From NCBI GenBank assembly GCA_937952285.1, contig CALFZE010000006.1:1-13788 (forward strand): DNA of 13,788 nt, given 5' to 3'. The notes below the pieces were generated by a model. The model saw only the letters and a program-made list of their open reading frames with translations. It was not told where the DNA came from and searched no databases. The position numbers and the translations under genes are program-made. Shown here one piece after another: positions 1-6,153 of this stretch. Positions within the stretch are counted from its first letter, which is position 1. Each line of letters opens with the position of its first letter. Source of the DNA: UBA2428 sp002343545. GTDB lineage: Bacteria > Bdellovibrionota > UBA2428.

Positions 1-54
1 AGGGCTCTGAGCGACCGAGAACGCCGCAGACGGCACTTTTTCAACAGCCTGTTA
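1..54. repeat. Probable end of a dispersed repeat / MITE-like element
   Basis: Read on the minus strand this segment begins TAACAGGCTGTTGAAAAAGT, then a short GC-rich dyad (GCCG at 23-26 and CGGC at 31-34 on the + strand) and a GCTCAGAGCCCT end. From memory, 'AACAGGCTGTTGAAAAA...' resembles the outer ends of small non-coding repeats scattered through many proteobacterial and deltaproteobacterial-type genomes. It is cut by the window edge, so the other end and any target duplication are not visible. On the + strand the dyad followed by T5 (37-41) could also act as a weak terminator for a gene to the left. The first bases of the element form the stop codon of the frataxin gene. Confidence 0.4.
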
Positions 55-393
55 GAAGGTCGGGCGAAAGCCCGAGGCCTTTTGCACGACCTCGGCCAGG
101 AACGCGAAGAACTCGCGGTCCTTATGCTTATCTTCGAGCCAACGGCCCGAGCCTTCGTCCCAGTCAAAATGGGCCGCGATCCCCTGCGAAGCGGCCGCGA
201 GCCAAAGTTGGCGCACGGGCGGCTGCGGGCTCACGATGATCTTCCCCTTGGGCGTGAGGAGGGTCAAACTTCCCAAGCTGTCCTCGCACTCGACGATATC
301 CGGGTCGACGTCGTCGAAGGCCTTGGCCACGCGGGCCGAAGCCTCGCGAAAGCGCGTGCGGAAGATTTTTTCGTCGTCGGATCCCATCGCCAT
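52..393 (-). CDS. cyaY: Frataxin-like iron-binding protein (CyaY family)
   Basis: 113 residues, close to the usual bacterial CyaY length of about 106. It follows E. coli CyaY throughout: an acidic first helix ending in DVDPDIVECEDSLGSLTLL (CyaY: SDIDCEINGGVLTI), then GKIIVSPQPPVRQLWLA (CyaY: SKIIINRQEPLHQVWLA), then HFDW...GRWLEDKHKDREFFAFL. The family binds iron through acidic residues of helix 1 and strand 1 and modulates IscS/IscU iron-sulphur cluster assembly in the cytoplasm; no isc genes are in view. Two starts are possible. Met1 (393) has a TAGAAC box 6 nt upstream and fits a leaderless transcript. Met3 (387) has GGGGAG 6 nt upstream and fits ordinary ribosome binding. The stop codon lies in the repeat-like sequence at the left edge, so the last residues may not be ancestral. 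Confidence 0.85.
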   Translation of the reverse strand: MAMGSDDEKIFRTRFREASARVAKAFDDVDPDIVECEDSLGSLTLLTPKGKIIVSPQPPVRQLWLAAASQGIAAHFDWDEGSGRWLEDKHKDREFFAFLAEVVQKASGFRPTF

Positions 394-399
394 CTCCCC

Positions 400-427
400 G
401 TTCTAGACGAAGCCCCGCCCCCGGCAA
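400..427 (-). promoter_or_regulatory. Predicted promoter of the frataxin gene
   Basis: On the minus strand TTGCCG (427-422) is separated by 16 nt from TAGAAC (405-400), and 6 nt then separate that box from the ATG at 393. Transcription would begin at or next to the start codon. Confidence 0.5.
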
Positions 428-464
428 GTCCTCTCTACGGACAGGTGCGACGAGCGTCGGGCCT

Positions 465-497
465 TTGACCCCGCAAATCGCCCAAGCCCGATAAAAT
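465..497 (+). promoter_or_regulatory. Predicted promoter of the exported cysteine hydrolase gene
   Basis: TAAAAT at 492-497 stands exactly 6 nt before the ATG at 504. TTGACC at 465-470 is the best -35 candidate but lies 21 nt away, longer than usual. AGGAG is present, but only 1 nt from the ATG, too close to serve as a Shine-Dalgarno. Confidence 0.45.
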
Positions 498-503
498 AGG
501 AGC

Positions 504-1652
504 ATGACGATCCGACCCCCGACGCTGGCGCTCCTCCCCTTTCTCTTGGCGGCGAACGCCGCTCCGGCGACGGAGTCCGGGCACCAAACGACCTGGGAGG
601 GACAATCCCTTGAGCCAGGCGTCCTTGAAACACGAGTCCTTCTTCAGATCCCGGTTCTCAAGACCGGCGGATTCTTTGCCAAGAACGCACGCGACCCACG
701 TTTCGACAACGCTCAGAACATCGCCGAGCTCGCCGAGAGATTGGTCACGGCCGGCTACCAACAACAACAAGTTGGCGCCCTCGTTGAGAGCACGCGCAAT
801 GATCCCTACACGATGTGTGCTCGACTCGTTTCGACCGTGTTGACCTGGTCGTGCGCTGCGAACGTACAACAAGACTCCGTCAAATCACTCGTCTCGGCGC
901 TGAAGAGCAAGGGCTGGAGTGCTCCCAATAGCTCCACCCAAAGTCAAATGGGCGCGGGTCGCGCCTACCCAGGGTGCGTCGCCTACACGACCGAGGGAAG
1001 TTCCGGGAAAAATCACATTGGAATCGTGACCCGGGATGGATACGTCGCGAACAACCAAGGTTACCGAGACACGGGCGCGGACGGGACGCCCCCGCACGGA
1101 AAGTGGCGGATCGGCTATTACTGGGACTTCAAGAACACGAAGTTCCTCTGCCCGCCGCCGGGAGGAATCCCGCAGAAGAAGGGAAGTTCGTGCGACGCCG
1201 CGAGCGTCACCGAGGGACTCAAGGCGGGCTACCAGGCCCAACTCAAAGCCAACCCCAACTACCGCGGGACTCGCTTCGCGAGCGTGAGCGCGACGAGCGC
1301 GCGCTGGTCCCTCTTTCCCGAGGCCCATGCGGCCACTTTCGAAGACCTCGTTGCGGCTTACCCAAGCTCAACTGAGCCTCCGACCAAGCGAAAGATCTTC
1401 GAGCGAACGCTCGACGAAAAACGCTACGAATTTTGGAGCGTCACCTACGGACCTAGCGAGGGAAGCGCCGAAGTCGTGCTCGTGCGCCGGACCCTCGATG
1501 ACACGCCGGTCGAGCTCTACCGCGACGTCGTCCTTCAGGACCTCGAAGGCTTTAGCTCCCGCAAGCTGCTGCCGCGCTCGCACGCCCAGGCGCTCGAGCG
1601 GGAGTGGCAAGCGCAACGTTCGACGGCCACCACTCCATCCAAAGGCCCCTAG
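504..1652 (+). CDS. Exported putative cysteine hydrolase (NlpC/P60- or CHAP-like)
   Basis: 382 residues with a signal peptide (about residues 1-20, cleavage near ANAA/PATES). The centre looks like a papain-type amidase. DPYTMCARLVSTVL puts Cys105 at the start of a helix, GCVAY (157-161) stands where NlpC/P60 enzymes have GDxVxF, and HIGIVTRDG puts His171 on a strand, followed by VANNQGY as a possible third polar residue. Such enzymes usually cut peptidoglycan stem peptides or amide bonds in the periplasm. After residue 215 (PPPGG, Cys216, Cys230) comes a C-terminal region I do not recognise. The gene converges on the M3 peptidase with only 3 nt between the stop codons. The Cys/His assignment is motif reading only; a non-enzymatic exported protein cannot be excluded. 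Confidence 0.55.
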   Translation: MTIRPPTLALLPFLLAANAAPATESGHQTTWEGQSLEPGVLETRVLLQIPVLKTGGFFAKNARDPRFDNAQNIAELAERLVTAGYQQQQVGALVESTRNDPYTMCARLVSTVLTWSCAANVQQDSVKSLVSALKSKGWSAPNSSTQSQMGAGRAYPGCVAYTTEGSSGKNHIGIVTRDGYVANNQGYRDTGADGTPPHGKWRIGYYWDFKNTKFLCPPPGGIPQKKGSSCDAASVTEGLKAGYQAQLKANPNYRGTRFASVSATSARWSLFPEAHAATFEDLVAAYPSSTEPPTKRKIFERTLDEKRYEFWSVTYGPSEGSAEVVLVRRTLDDTPVELYRDVVLQDLEGFSSRKLLPRSHAQALEREWQAQRSTATTPSKGP

Positions 1653-1655
1653 AGC

Positions 1656-3710
1656 TTAGCCCAGGAGTCCGTCCCGGCGCAGGAGCGCGTCGGGATCGGG
1701 CTCGCGACCGCGGAACTTCTTGTAGAGGTCCATGGGGGGCTCGGTACCGCCGCGCGAAAGGATGTGGTCGCGGAAGCGCTCGGCGACTTCACGACTGAAG
1801 AGCCCCTTCTCGCGGAAAAACTCGAAAGCATCGGCGTCGAGTACCTCGGCCCACTTGTAGCTGTAGTAACCGGCCGAGTAGCCGCCGTCGAAGATGTGCG
1901 AAAAGCCGCAGCTCTGGTTCGTGCCCGGGACCTTCTCGAGAACGCGGAAACGCGCGATCGCCTCGTCCTCGAAAGCCGGCACGTCCTTGACCGCCGATAC
2001 ATCGGTCCCGTGCCAAGCCATGTCGAGCGACGCGAAAGTCAGCTGACGGAGTCCGCTGTAGCCCGCGAGGTAATTCGCCGAGGCCTTGATCTTCTCGGTG
2101 AGCTCGACGGGGATAGGCGCGCCCGTTTCGTAGTGGCGCGCGTAGAGGTCGAGGGCTTCCTTCTCTTGGACCCAGTTTTCCATGATCTGGCTCGGAAGCT
2201 CGACGAAGTCCCACGAGACGTTCGTGCCCGCGAGCGAGCGGTAGGTGCAATCCGACAGCAGGCCATGCAGGGCGTGGCCGAACTCGTGGAAGAGCGTCTC
2301 GACTTCGTCGAGCGTCAGGAGCGACGGTTTCGATTCGGTCGGCTTCGTGAAGTTGCAGACGATGCCGATGTGCGGTCGGCGCACGCGGCCGCCGAAGTAG
2401 CCTTGCTCGCGGTAAGCCGTCATCCAGGCGCCGTTGCGTTTCTCGGGACGAGGGAAGAAGTCGGCGTAAAAGAGACCCACGAAGTTCCCCGTCGCCTCGT
2501 CCGAGACTTCGTAGACGCGGACGTCCGGATGATAAACGGGCACGTCGCGCACCTGCAGGAAGCTCAGACCGTAGAGGCGGCGCGCGTGTTCGAAGACGCC
2601 TTCGATGACGTTCTCGAGCTTGAAGTAGGGGCGCAGCTCTTCTTCGTTGAGCGAGTACTTCTCTTCCTTGAGACGCTCGGACCAGAACAGGAAGTCCCAG
2701 GCCTTGAGCGTGCCGTCGCCCGTCTTGGCGGCCTTGAACTCGGCGACCTTGGCGACGTCGCGTTCGGCCGCCGGACGGCAAGCCGCGATGAGACGCTCCA
2801 GGAACTTGCTCACGCGCTCGGGCTTCTCGGCCATGCGGTCTTCCAGCACGTAGTCGGCGTGCGTCGCGTAACCGAGGAGGCGGGCGCGCTCCAGGCGAAG
2901 ACGCGCGATCCCCAGAACGTTCACCTGGTTGTCGAATTCGCCGCCGAAAGCGCGCGACGCGTAGGCGCGCGAGATCTGCTCGCGAAGTTCGCGATCGCGG
3001 GCGTGGGTCATGACGGCCATATAGACCGGGATCTGCAGACCGAAGAGCCAGCCGTCCTTGCCTTTTTTGCGGGCGGCCTCGGCGGTGCTCTCGCGGACGG
3101 ATTCCGGCAAGCCCTCCAGTCGGGCCGCGTCCGTGACGTGGAGCTCGAAGGCGTTCGTCGCCTTGAGGATGTTCTCGGAATAGGCCGGACCGAGGCTCGC
3201 GAGTTCCTGGTCGATCGCGCGCAGACGCGCTTTGGCCGTTTCGTCGAGCAAGGCCCCGTTGCGGCGGAAACGGAGGAAAGTGCGCTCGACGAGGCGAAGC
3301 TGCTCGGCGTTCAGTCCCAACGAGTGGCGCTTGTCGTGGACTTCGCGGATACGCGCGAAGATGGCCGAATCAAGGTAGATGTCGCTCGAGAAATCCGCGA
3401 GCTTCGGCGACAGCTCGGCCGCCAAAGCGTGCATGCCTTCGACGGCGTGCGCGCTGAGAAGGTTGAAGAAGGCTTCGGCCGCGATGGAGGCTTCTTCGTC
3501 GCAGGTCTCGAGGACGAGCAACGAGTTCTCGAAGGTCGCCGGCGAGGCGTCCTTCCGCAGGACGTCCAAACGACCCTTGGCGAGCTCGAGGCCGCGTTCG
3601 ATCGCCGGCGCGAAGTGCTCCAACTTGAACTGATCGAAGGGCAACGCTTCGTGGGGCGCGCGGAAGGGTTTGTAGAAGGGGTTCGTGACATCCATGGAAG
3701 CGGGCGACAT
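1656..3710 (-). CDS. M3-family zinc oligopeptidase (Dcp / oligopeptidase A type)
   Basis: 684 residues, the usual size of M3A peptidases (E. coli PrlC/OpdA 680, Dcp 681). The zinc site is HEFGH at 475-479 with third ligand Glu504 in DFVELPSQIMENW. The family tyrosine-rich substrate motif is HIFDGGYSAGYYSYKW at 605-620, and the protein ends in the typical ILSRGG...MDLYKKFRGREP. The first half, e.g. the segment around SSDIYLDSAIFARI, is nearer Dcp and the C-terminus nearer OpdA, so I do not assign a symbol. There is no signal peptide, so it should act in the cytoplasm, degrading short peptides from protein turnover or cleaved signal peptides. It is divergent from the MerC gene (62 nt apart). 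Met1 is chosen because TAGACC stands 7 nt before it; Met6 is a possible later start. Confidence 0.93.
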   Translation of the reverse strand: MSPASMDVTNPFYKPFRAPHEALPFDQFKLEHFAPAIERGLELAKGRLDVLRKDASPATFENSLLVLETCDEEASIAAEAFFNLLSAHAVEGMHALAAELSPKLADFSSDIYLDSAIFARIREVHDKRHSLGLNAEQLRLVERTFLRFRRNGALLDETAKARLRAIDQELASLGPAYSENILKATNAFELHVTDAARLEGLPESVRESTAEAARKKGKDGWLFGLQIPVYMAVMTHARDRELREQISRAYASRAFGGEFDNQVNVLGIARLRLERARLLGYATHADYVLEDRMAEKPERVSKFLERLIAACRPAAERDVAKVAEFKAAKTGDGTLKAWDFLFWSERLKEEKYSLNEEELRPYFKLENVIEGVFEHARRLYGLSFLQVRDVPVYHPDVRVYEVSDEATGNFVGLFYADFFPRPEKRNGAWMTAYREQGYFGGRVRRPHIGIVCNFTKPTESKPSLLTLDEVETLFHEFGHALHGLLSDCTYRSLAGTNVSWDFVELPSQIMENWVQEKEALDLYARHYETGAPIPVELTEKIKASANYLAGYSGLRQLTFASLDMAWHGTDVSAVKDVPAFEDEAIARFRVLEKVPGTNQSCGFSHIFDGGYSAGYYSYKWAEVLDADAFEFFREKGLFSREVAERFRDHILSRGGTEPPMDLYKKFRGREPDPDALLRRDGLLG

Positions 3711-3717
3711 AGGCCCT

Positions 3718-3739
3718 GGTCTAGCAGAGATTTCCCTGG
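3718..3739 (-). promoter_or_regulatory. Predicted start-proximal promoter of the M3 peptidase gene
   Basis: On the minus strand TAGACC (3723-3718) lies 7 nt before the ATG at 3710. No good -35 is visible. Two copies of CCAGGG (minus strand; CCCTGG at 3714-3719 and 3734-3739) repeat exactly 20 bp apart, one overlapping the -10 box, and could be a regulator site. Weak evidence. Confidence 0.3.
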
Positions 3740-3747
3740 ATTCGGAG

Positions 3748-3769
3748 AAAAGGCTCCGTTAGCCTTTTT
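3748..3769. promoter_or_regulatory. Inverted repeat next to the MerC start codon
   Basis: AAAAGGCT (3748-3755), loop CCGTT, AGCCTTTT (3761-3768) plus one more T: a perfect 8-bp dyad ending 3-4 nt before the ATG at 3773. It lies between two divergent genes, so it has no upstream transcript to terminate, although it looks like a small intrinsic terminator. TTAGCC (3759-3764), 8 nt before the ATG, is the best -10 candidate and sits in the loop and right arm. An operator or start-proximal hairpin is more likely than a terminator. Confidence 0.5.
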
Positions 3770-3772
3770 GCC

Positions 3773-4177
3773 ATGCCCCCCAACGCAACGCAGAACGCCT
3801 CGGCCACCAAGATGGCCGCTTGGCTCGGCCCGTGCGCGAGCCTCCTCTGCCTCGTCCATTGCGTCGGCTTCGCGCTCTTGGCCGTCTTGGCGCCGAGTTT
3901 TTCGAGCTTCCTCCCCCACACCGAATGGATGGATTGGGGCGTCTTCACGACCGTCGCGCTGAGCGGCGCCTACGCCTTGCGGAATTTCCGGGCCGGCCGT
4001 ATCGCCTGGAGTCTCTTCGCCGCCCTCGCCCTCGTCGGCCTGGGACTGCTCGTGGCCGAGGCGCACGGATGGGGCCACTTCGTCGTGGTCGCCCTTTCGC
4101 TCATCCAAATCCCTTTTATTTTTAAGCACTTTTCGGAACGCCGCAAACCGCCCTGCTGCGAGCACGACGCGGCCTAA
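3773..4177 (+). CDS. MerC-family integral membrane protein
   Basis: 134 residues. Helix 1 carries the family cysteine cluster GPCASLLCLVHC (Cys21, Cys26, Cys30, with His29), followed by the HTEWMDWG...LRNFRAGRIAW pattern of MerC-domain proteins. Four hydrophobic segments lie at about 17-45, 53-68, 75-93 and 100-118, and the cytosolic tail has another metal-type motif, CCEHD (Cys128, Cys129, His131). MerC of mercury operons is an inner-membrane Hg(II) uptake protein, but most chromosomal relatives have no proven substrate and no other mer gene is present. It is the first gene of a run with the HAD-like gene 13 nt downstream and TerC after that. There is no Shine-Dalgarno at a usable distance; an inverted repeat abuts the start. 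Confidence 0.75.
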   Translation: MPPNATQNASATKMAAWLGPCASLLCLVHCVGFALLAVLAPSFSSFLPHTEWMDWGVFTTVALSGAYALRNFRAGRIAWSLFAALALVGLGLLVAEAHGWGHFVVVALSLIQIPFIFKHFSERRKPPCCEHDAA

Positions 4178-4190
4178 GGACGGCGGCCAG

Positions 4191-5066
4191 ATGACCCAAA
4201 GCTCCTACGGACAAGTCAGCTTCCTTCCCGACCTCATGCGGGAACCCGACCGCAATTTCGAGCAGGGCGGCCGCAGCTTTTACTTCTTCGACTTCGACGA
4301 CAACGTCATGCACCTCGACACGAAGATCGTGCTCTTCCGTCGGGGGAGCGACGAAGAACGCGAGATCTCGACGACCGAGTACGCCTCGGTGCACGGACTC
4401 GTCGGCCGGGAAGGCACGGCCTGGAGCGAATGGGAGATCCGCACGAAAGTCGCGGAGTTCGGCTCCTACCGCAATTTCCGCGATCTACCGGGCGAAGCGC
4501 GCGGCGGCGATCGCCAACCGCTCGTTCGCGACGTCCGCGAAGCCCTCGCCAACGCGGTGACGGACTGGCGCGGCCCCTCCTGGGCCTTCTTCGTTCACGC
4601 CGTGAACCAAAGCCGCCCGATCTCGCTCATCACGGCCCGCGGCCACCACCCGCACACCCTCCGTCGCGCCGTCGATCTGCTCGCGCAAACGCGCGACCTG
4701 CCCGCGAACCCCAACTACCTGAGCCTCTACCCGGTCACGCATCCCGACGTGCAAAAATTGCTCGGCGACCCCGAGGGCCGCGCTTCCATCGCGGAGCTCA
4801 AGAAGGAAGCCATCAAGCGCGCCGTCGCGGACGCCTTCGAATGCTTCGGCGCGAATCCTTCGCACCGCTTCGGGATGTCCGACGACGATCCGGCGAACGT
4901 GCGTCTCATCGCGCAGGCCTTCCGCGAGCTCAAGCAGGATTACCCCGACAACGCCTTCTTCGTTTTCAACACGCACGGGCGGCAACTCGTGCGCGAGGAG
5001 ATCCTCCTGGACGGCAGCGCGACGGACACCCTGAAGGCCGAGCAGATCGAACTCTTCAAGGGTTGA
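4191..5066 (+). CDS. HAD-superfamily-like protein
   Basis: 291 residues, no signal peptide. Motif I is FYFFDFDDNVM (Asp34, Asp36), motif II is SLITARGH (Thr148), Lys205/Lys206 could serve as motif III, and FGMSDDDPANV (Asp231-Asp233) is motif IV with two acidic residues for Mg. Spacing and order fit a HAD phosphohydrolase with a large cap between residues 40 and 140. The third position of motif I is Asn38 rather than the common Thr/Val, so the substrate class is uncertain. It begins 13 nt after the MerC stop with AGGA overlapping that stop codon, so the two are probably co-transcribed. The TerC promoter overlaps its own stop codon. A cytoplasmic phosphatase is likely but unproven. Confidence 0.65.
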   Translation: MTQSSYGQVSFLPDLMREPDRNFEQGGRSFYFFDFDDNVMHLDTKIVLFRRGSDEEREISTTEYASVHGLVGREGTAWSEWEIRTKVAEFGSYRNFRDLPGEARGGDRQPLVRDVREALANAVTDWRGPSWAFFVHAVNQSRPISLITARGHHPHTLRRAVDLLAQTRDLPANPNYLSLYPVTHPDVQKLLGDPEGRASIAELKKEAIKRAVADAFECFGANPSHRFGMSDDDPANVRLIAQAFRELKQDYPDNAFFVFNTHGRQLVREEILLDGSATDTLKAEQIELFKG

Positions 5067-5090
5067 CGCCACGCCGTGACCGGATAGAAA
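5063..5090 (+). promoter_or_regulatory. Predicted promoter of the TerC gene
   Basis: TTGACG (5063-5068), overlapping the stop codon of the HAD-like gene, is 16 nt from TAGAAA (5085-5090). Seven nt follow before the ATG at 5098, so transcription should start within a base or so of the start codon. Confidence 0.55.
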
Positions 5091-5112
5091 CACGCCCATG
5101 TTTCTCGGTCAC
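5076..5112 (+). promoter_or_regulatory. Two-tier inverted repeat enclosing the TerC start codon
   Basis: Outer arms GTGACCG (5076-5082) and CGGTCAC (5106-5112), bulge GAT, inner arms AGAAAC (5086-5091) and GTTTCT (5100-5105), loop ACGCCCAT (5092-5099). All 13 pairs are perfect. The -10 box is in the left arm, and the ATG (5098-5100) is at the loop/inner-stem junction. No T run follows, so it is not a terminator. It is either a DNA operator or an RNA hairpin hiding the ATG in read-through transcripts. Confidence 0.6.
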
Positions 5113-6021
5113 ACCATCGAAACCTGGATCATCTTCCATCTCATCGTTTTCTTCCTGCTCGTGCTCGATTTGGGCGTGCTCAACCGCAAGGCGCACGTCA
5201 TCAACATCAAGGAAGCGTTGGGCTGGAGCGTTTTCTGGATCGCGATCGGGGTCAGCTACGGCGCCTACGTCGCCTGGCGCGACGGCGCGACGGCCGGCAC
5301 GGAGTACCTGACGGGTTACGTCGTCGAGAAATCCCTCTCGGTCGACAACCTCTTCGTCTTCCTGGTGATCTTCAAGGCTTTCCAGATCCCGCGCATCCAC
5401 CAGCACCGTCTTCTCTTCTGGGGGATCTTGGGTGCCATCGTCCTTCGCGGCATCATGATCGCGCTCGGCACGCAGCTGCTGAACCAGTTCCACTGGGTCA
5501 TCTACGTCTTCGGTGCCTTCCTCATCTGGACCGGCTGGAAGATGTTCCGCGGTGGCATGGATGAAATGAATCCCCTGGACGGCACGGTCTTCCGCGTCCT
5601 CAAAAAATTCCTGCCCTTCTCGGAAAAGCCCTACGACGGCCACTTCATCGTCAAGGAAGGCGGCAAGAAAAAGCTATCGATCGGTTTTGCCGCCCTCATG
5701 GTGATCGAAAGCTCCGACGTGCTCTTCGCGGTCGATTCGGTGCCGGCGGTCTTCGGCGTCACGCGCGACCCCTACATCGTCTACACCTCGAACATCTTCG
5801 CGATCCTGGGCCTGCGTTCGCTTTACTTCGTGCTCGAAGACATGCTCCACCGCTTCCACCTGCTCAAGTACGGCCTCTCCGTCATTCTGGTGCTCGTGGG
5901 CGTGAAGATGTGCATGGAGCCGATCTACAAGGTTCCCCCGGTCTGGAGCCTCGCGATGATCCTGAGCATCCTTGCGACGTCGATCGTGCTCTCACTCAAG
6001 CGCACGGCCAAGAAACACTAG
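5098..6021 (+). CDS. TerC-family membrane protein (Alx-type, probable Mn/metal exporter)
   Basis: 307 residues, near the length of E. coli Alx (321). Both family signatures are intact: EKSLSVDNLFVFLVIF (Glu77, Asp83, Asn84) and ESSDVLFAVDSVPA (Glu204, Asp207, Asp213), giving acidic residues inside membrane helices. About nine hydrophobic segments span residues 10-27, 40-60, 70-95, 105-125, 130-150, 192-215, 228-245, 255-272 and 282-300. Family members export Mn(II) (Alx) or act in tellurite/metal stress and, in other bacteria, loading of metal onto exported enzymes. Known Alx genes often carry a yybP-ykoY riboswitch; the 31-nt upstream gap has no room for one, and a start-codon hairpin stands there instead. 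It probably also gets read-through from MerC-HAD. Confidence 0.88.
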   Translation: MFLGHTIETWIIFHLIVFFLLVLDLGVLNRKAHVINIKEALGWSVFWIAIGVSYGAYVAWRDGATAGTEYLTGYVVEKSLSVDNLFVFLVIFKAFQIPRIHQHRLLFWGILGAIVLRGIMIALGTQLLNQFHWVIYVFGAFLIWTGWKMFRGGMDEMNPLDGTVFRVLKKFLPFSEKPYDGHFIVKEGGKKKLSIGFAALMVIESSDVLFAVDSVPAVFGVTRDPYIVYTSNIFAILGLRSLYFVLEDMLHRFHLLKYGLSVILVLVGVKMCMEPIYKVPPVWSLAMILSILATSIVLSLKRTAKKH

Positions 6022-6109
6022 AACTCGTTTCAAGCCTCGTCTGCTGCAGGCGTGCGGACGTCGGTCTTCTGACGTTCCGACCGGGCGGGATCGATTCCTG
6101 ACGATCGGG

Positions 6110-6153
6110 CGCCTCGTTTTGCCGCTAAACTAGCGGCATGACGAGGCGTTTTT
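6110..6153 (+). promoter_or_regulatory. Terminator-like hairpin overlapping promoter and start codon
   Basis: Outer arms CGCCTCGT (6110-6117) and ACGAGGCG (6141-6148), a 3x3 internal loop TTT/ATG, inner arms GCCGCTA (6121-6127) and TAGCGGC (6131-6137), loop AAC, then TTTTT (6149-6153). All 15 pairs are perfect. The unpaired ATG is the start codon of the lipoprotein. TAAACT (6126-6131), the -10 candidate, is in the inner loop, 6 nt before the ATG. It would terminate read-through from TerC while leaving a leaderless transcript starting at 6138 unfolded. Confidence 0.6.

Noticed and set aside
362..416. TTCGTC/GACGAA inverted repeat around the frataxin start (minus strand)
   Set aside because: Only 6 bp with a loop of about 30 nt and no inner stem; probably chance.
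498..535. AGGAGC/GCTCCT 6-bp inverted repeat around the start of the cysteine hydrolase
   Set aside because: A 6-bp match with a 26-nt loop is expected by chance in a search of this size, unlike the 13-15-pair dyads at TerC, the lipoprotein and DUF4056.
1764..3962. 732-codon open frame on the + strand opposite the M3 peptidase
   Set aside because: It is antisense to a gene with a full zinc-peptidase signature. Long antisense frames are common in GC-rich genes, and its translation is low-complexity, rich in Arg, Glu, Val and Leu, with no recognisable domain.
6060..6106. Small dyads between TerC and the lipoprotein (GTCGG/CCGAC, GATCG/CGATC)
   Set aside because: Five-bp stems without a T run. 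The much stronger structure at 6110-6153 better explains termination.
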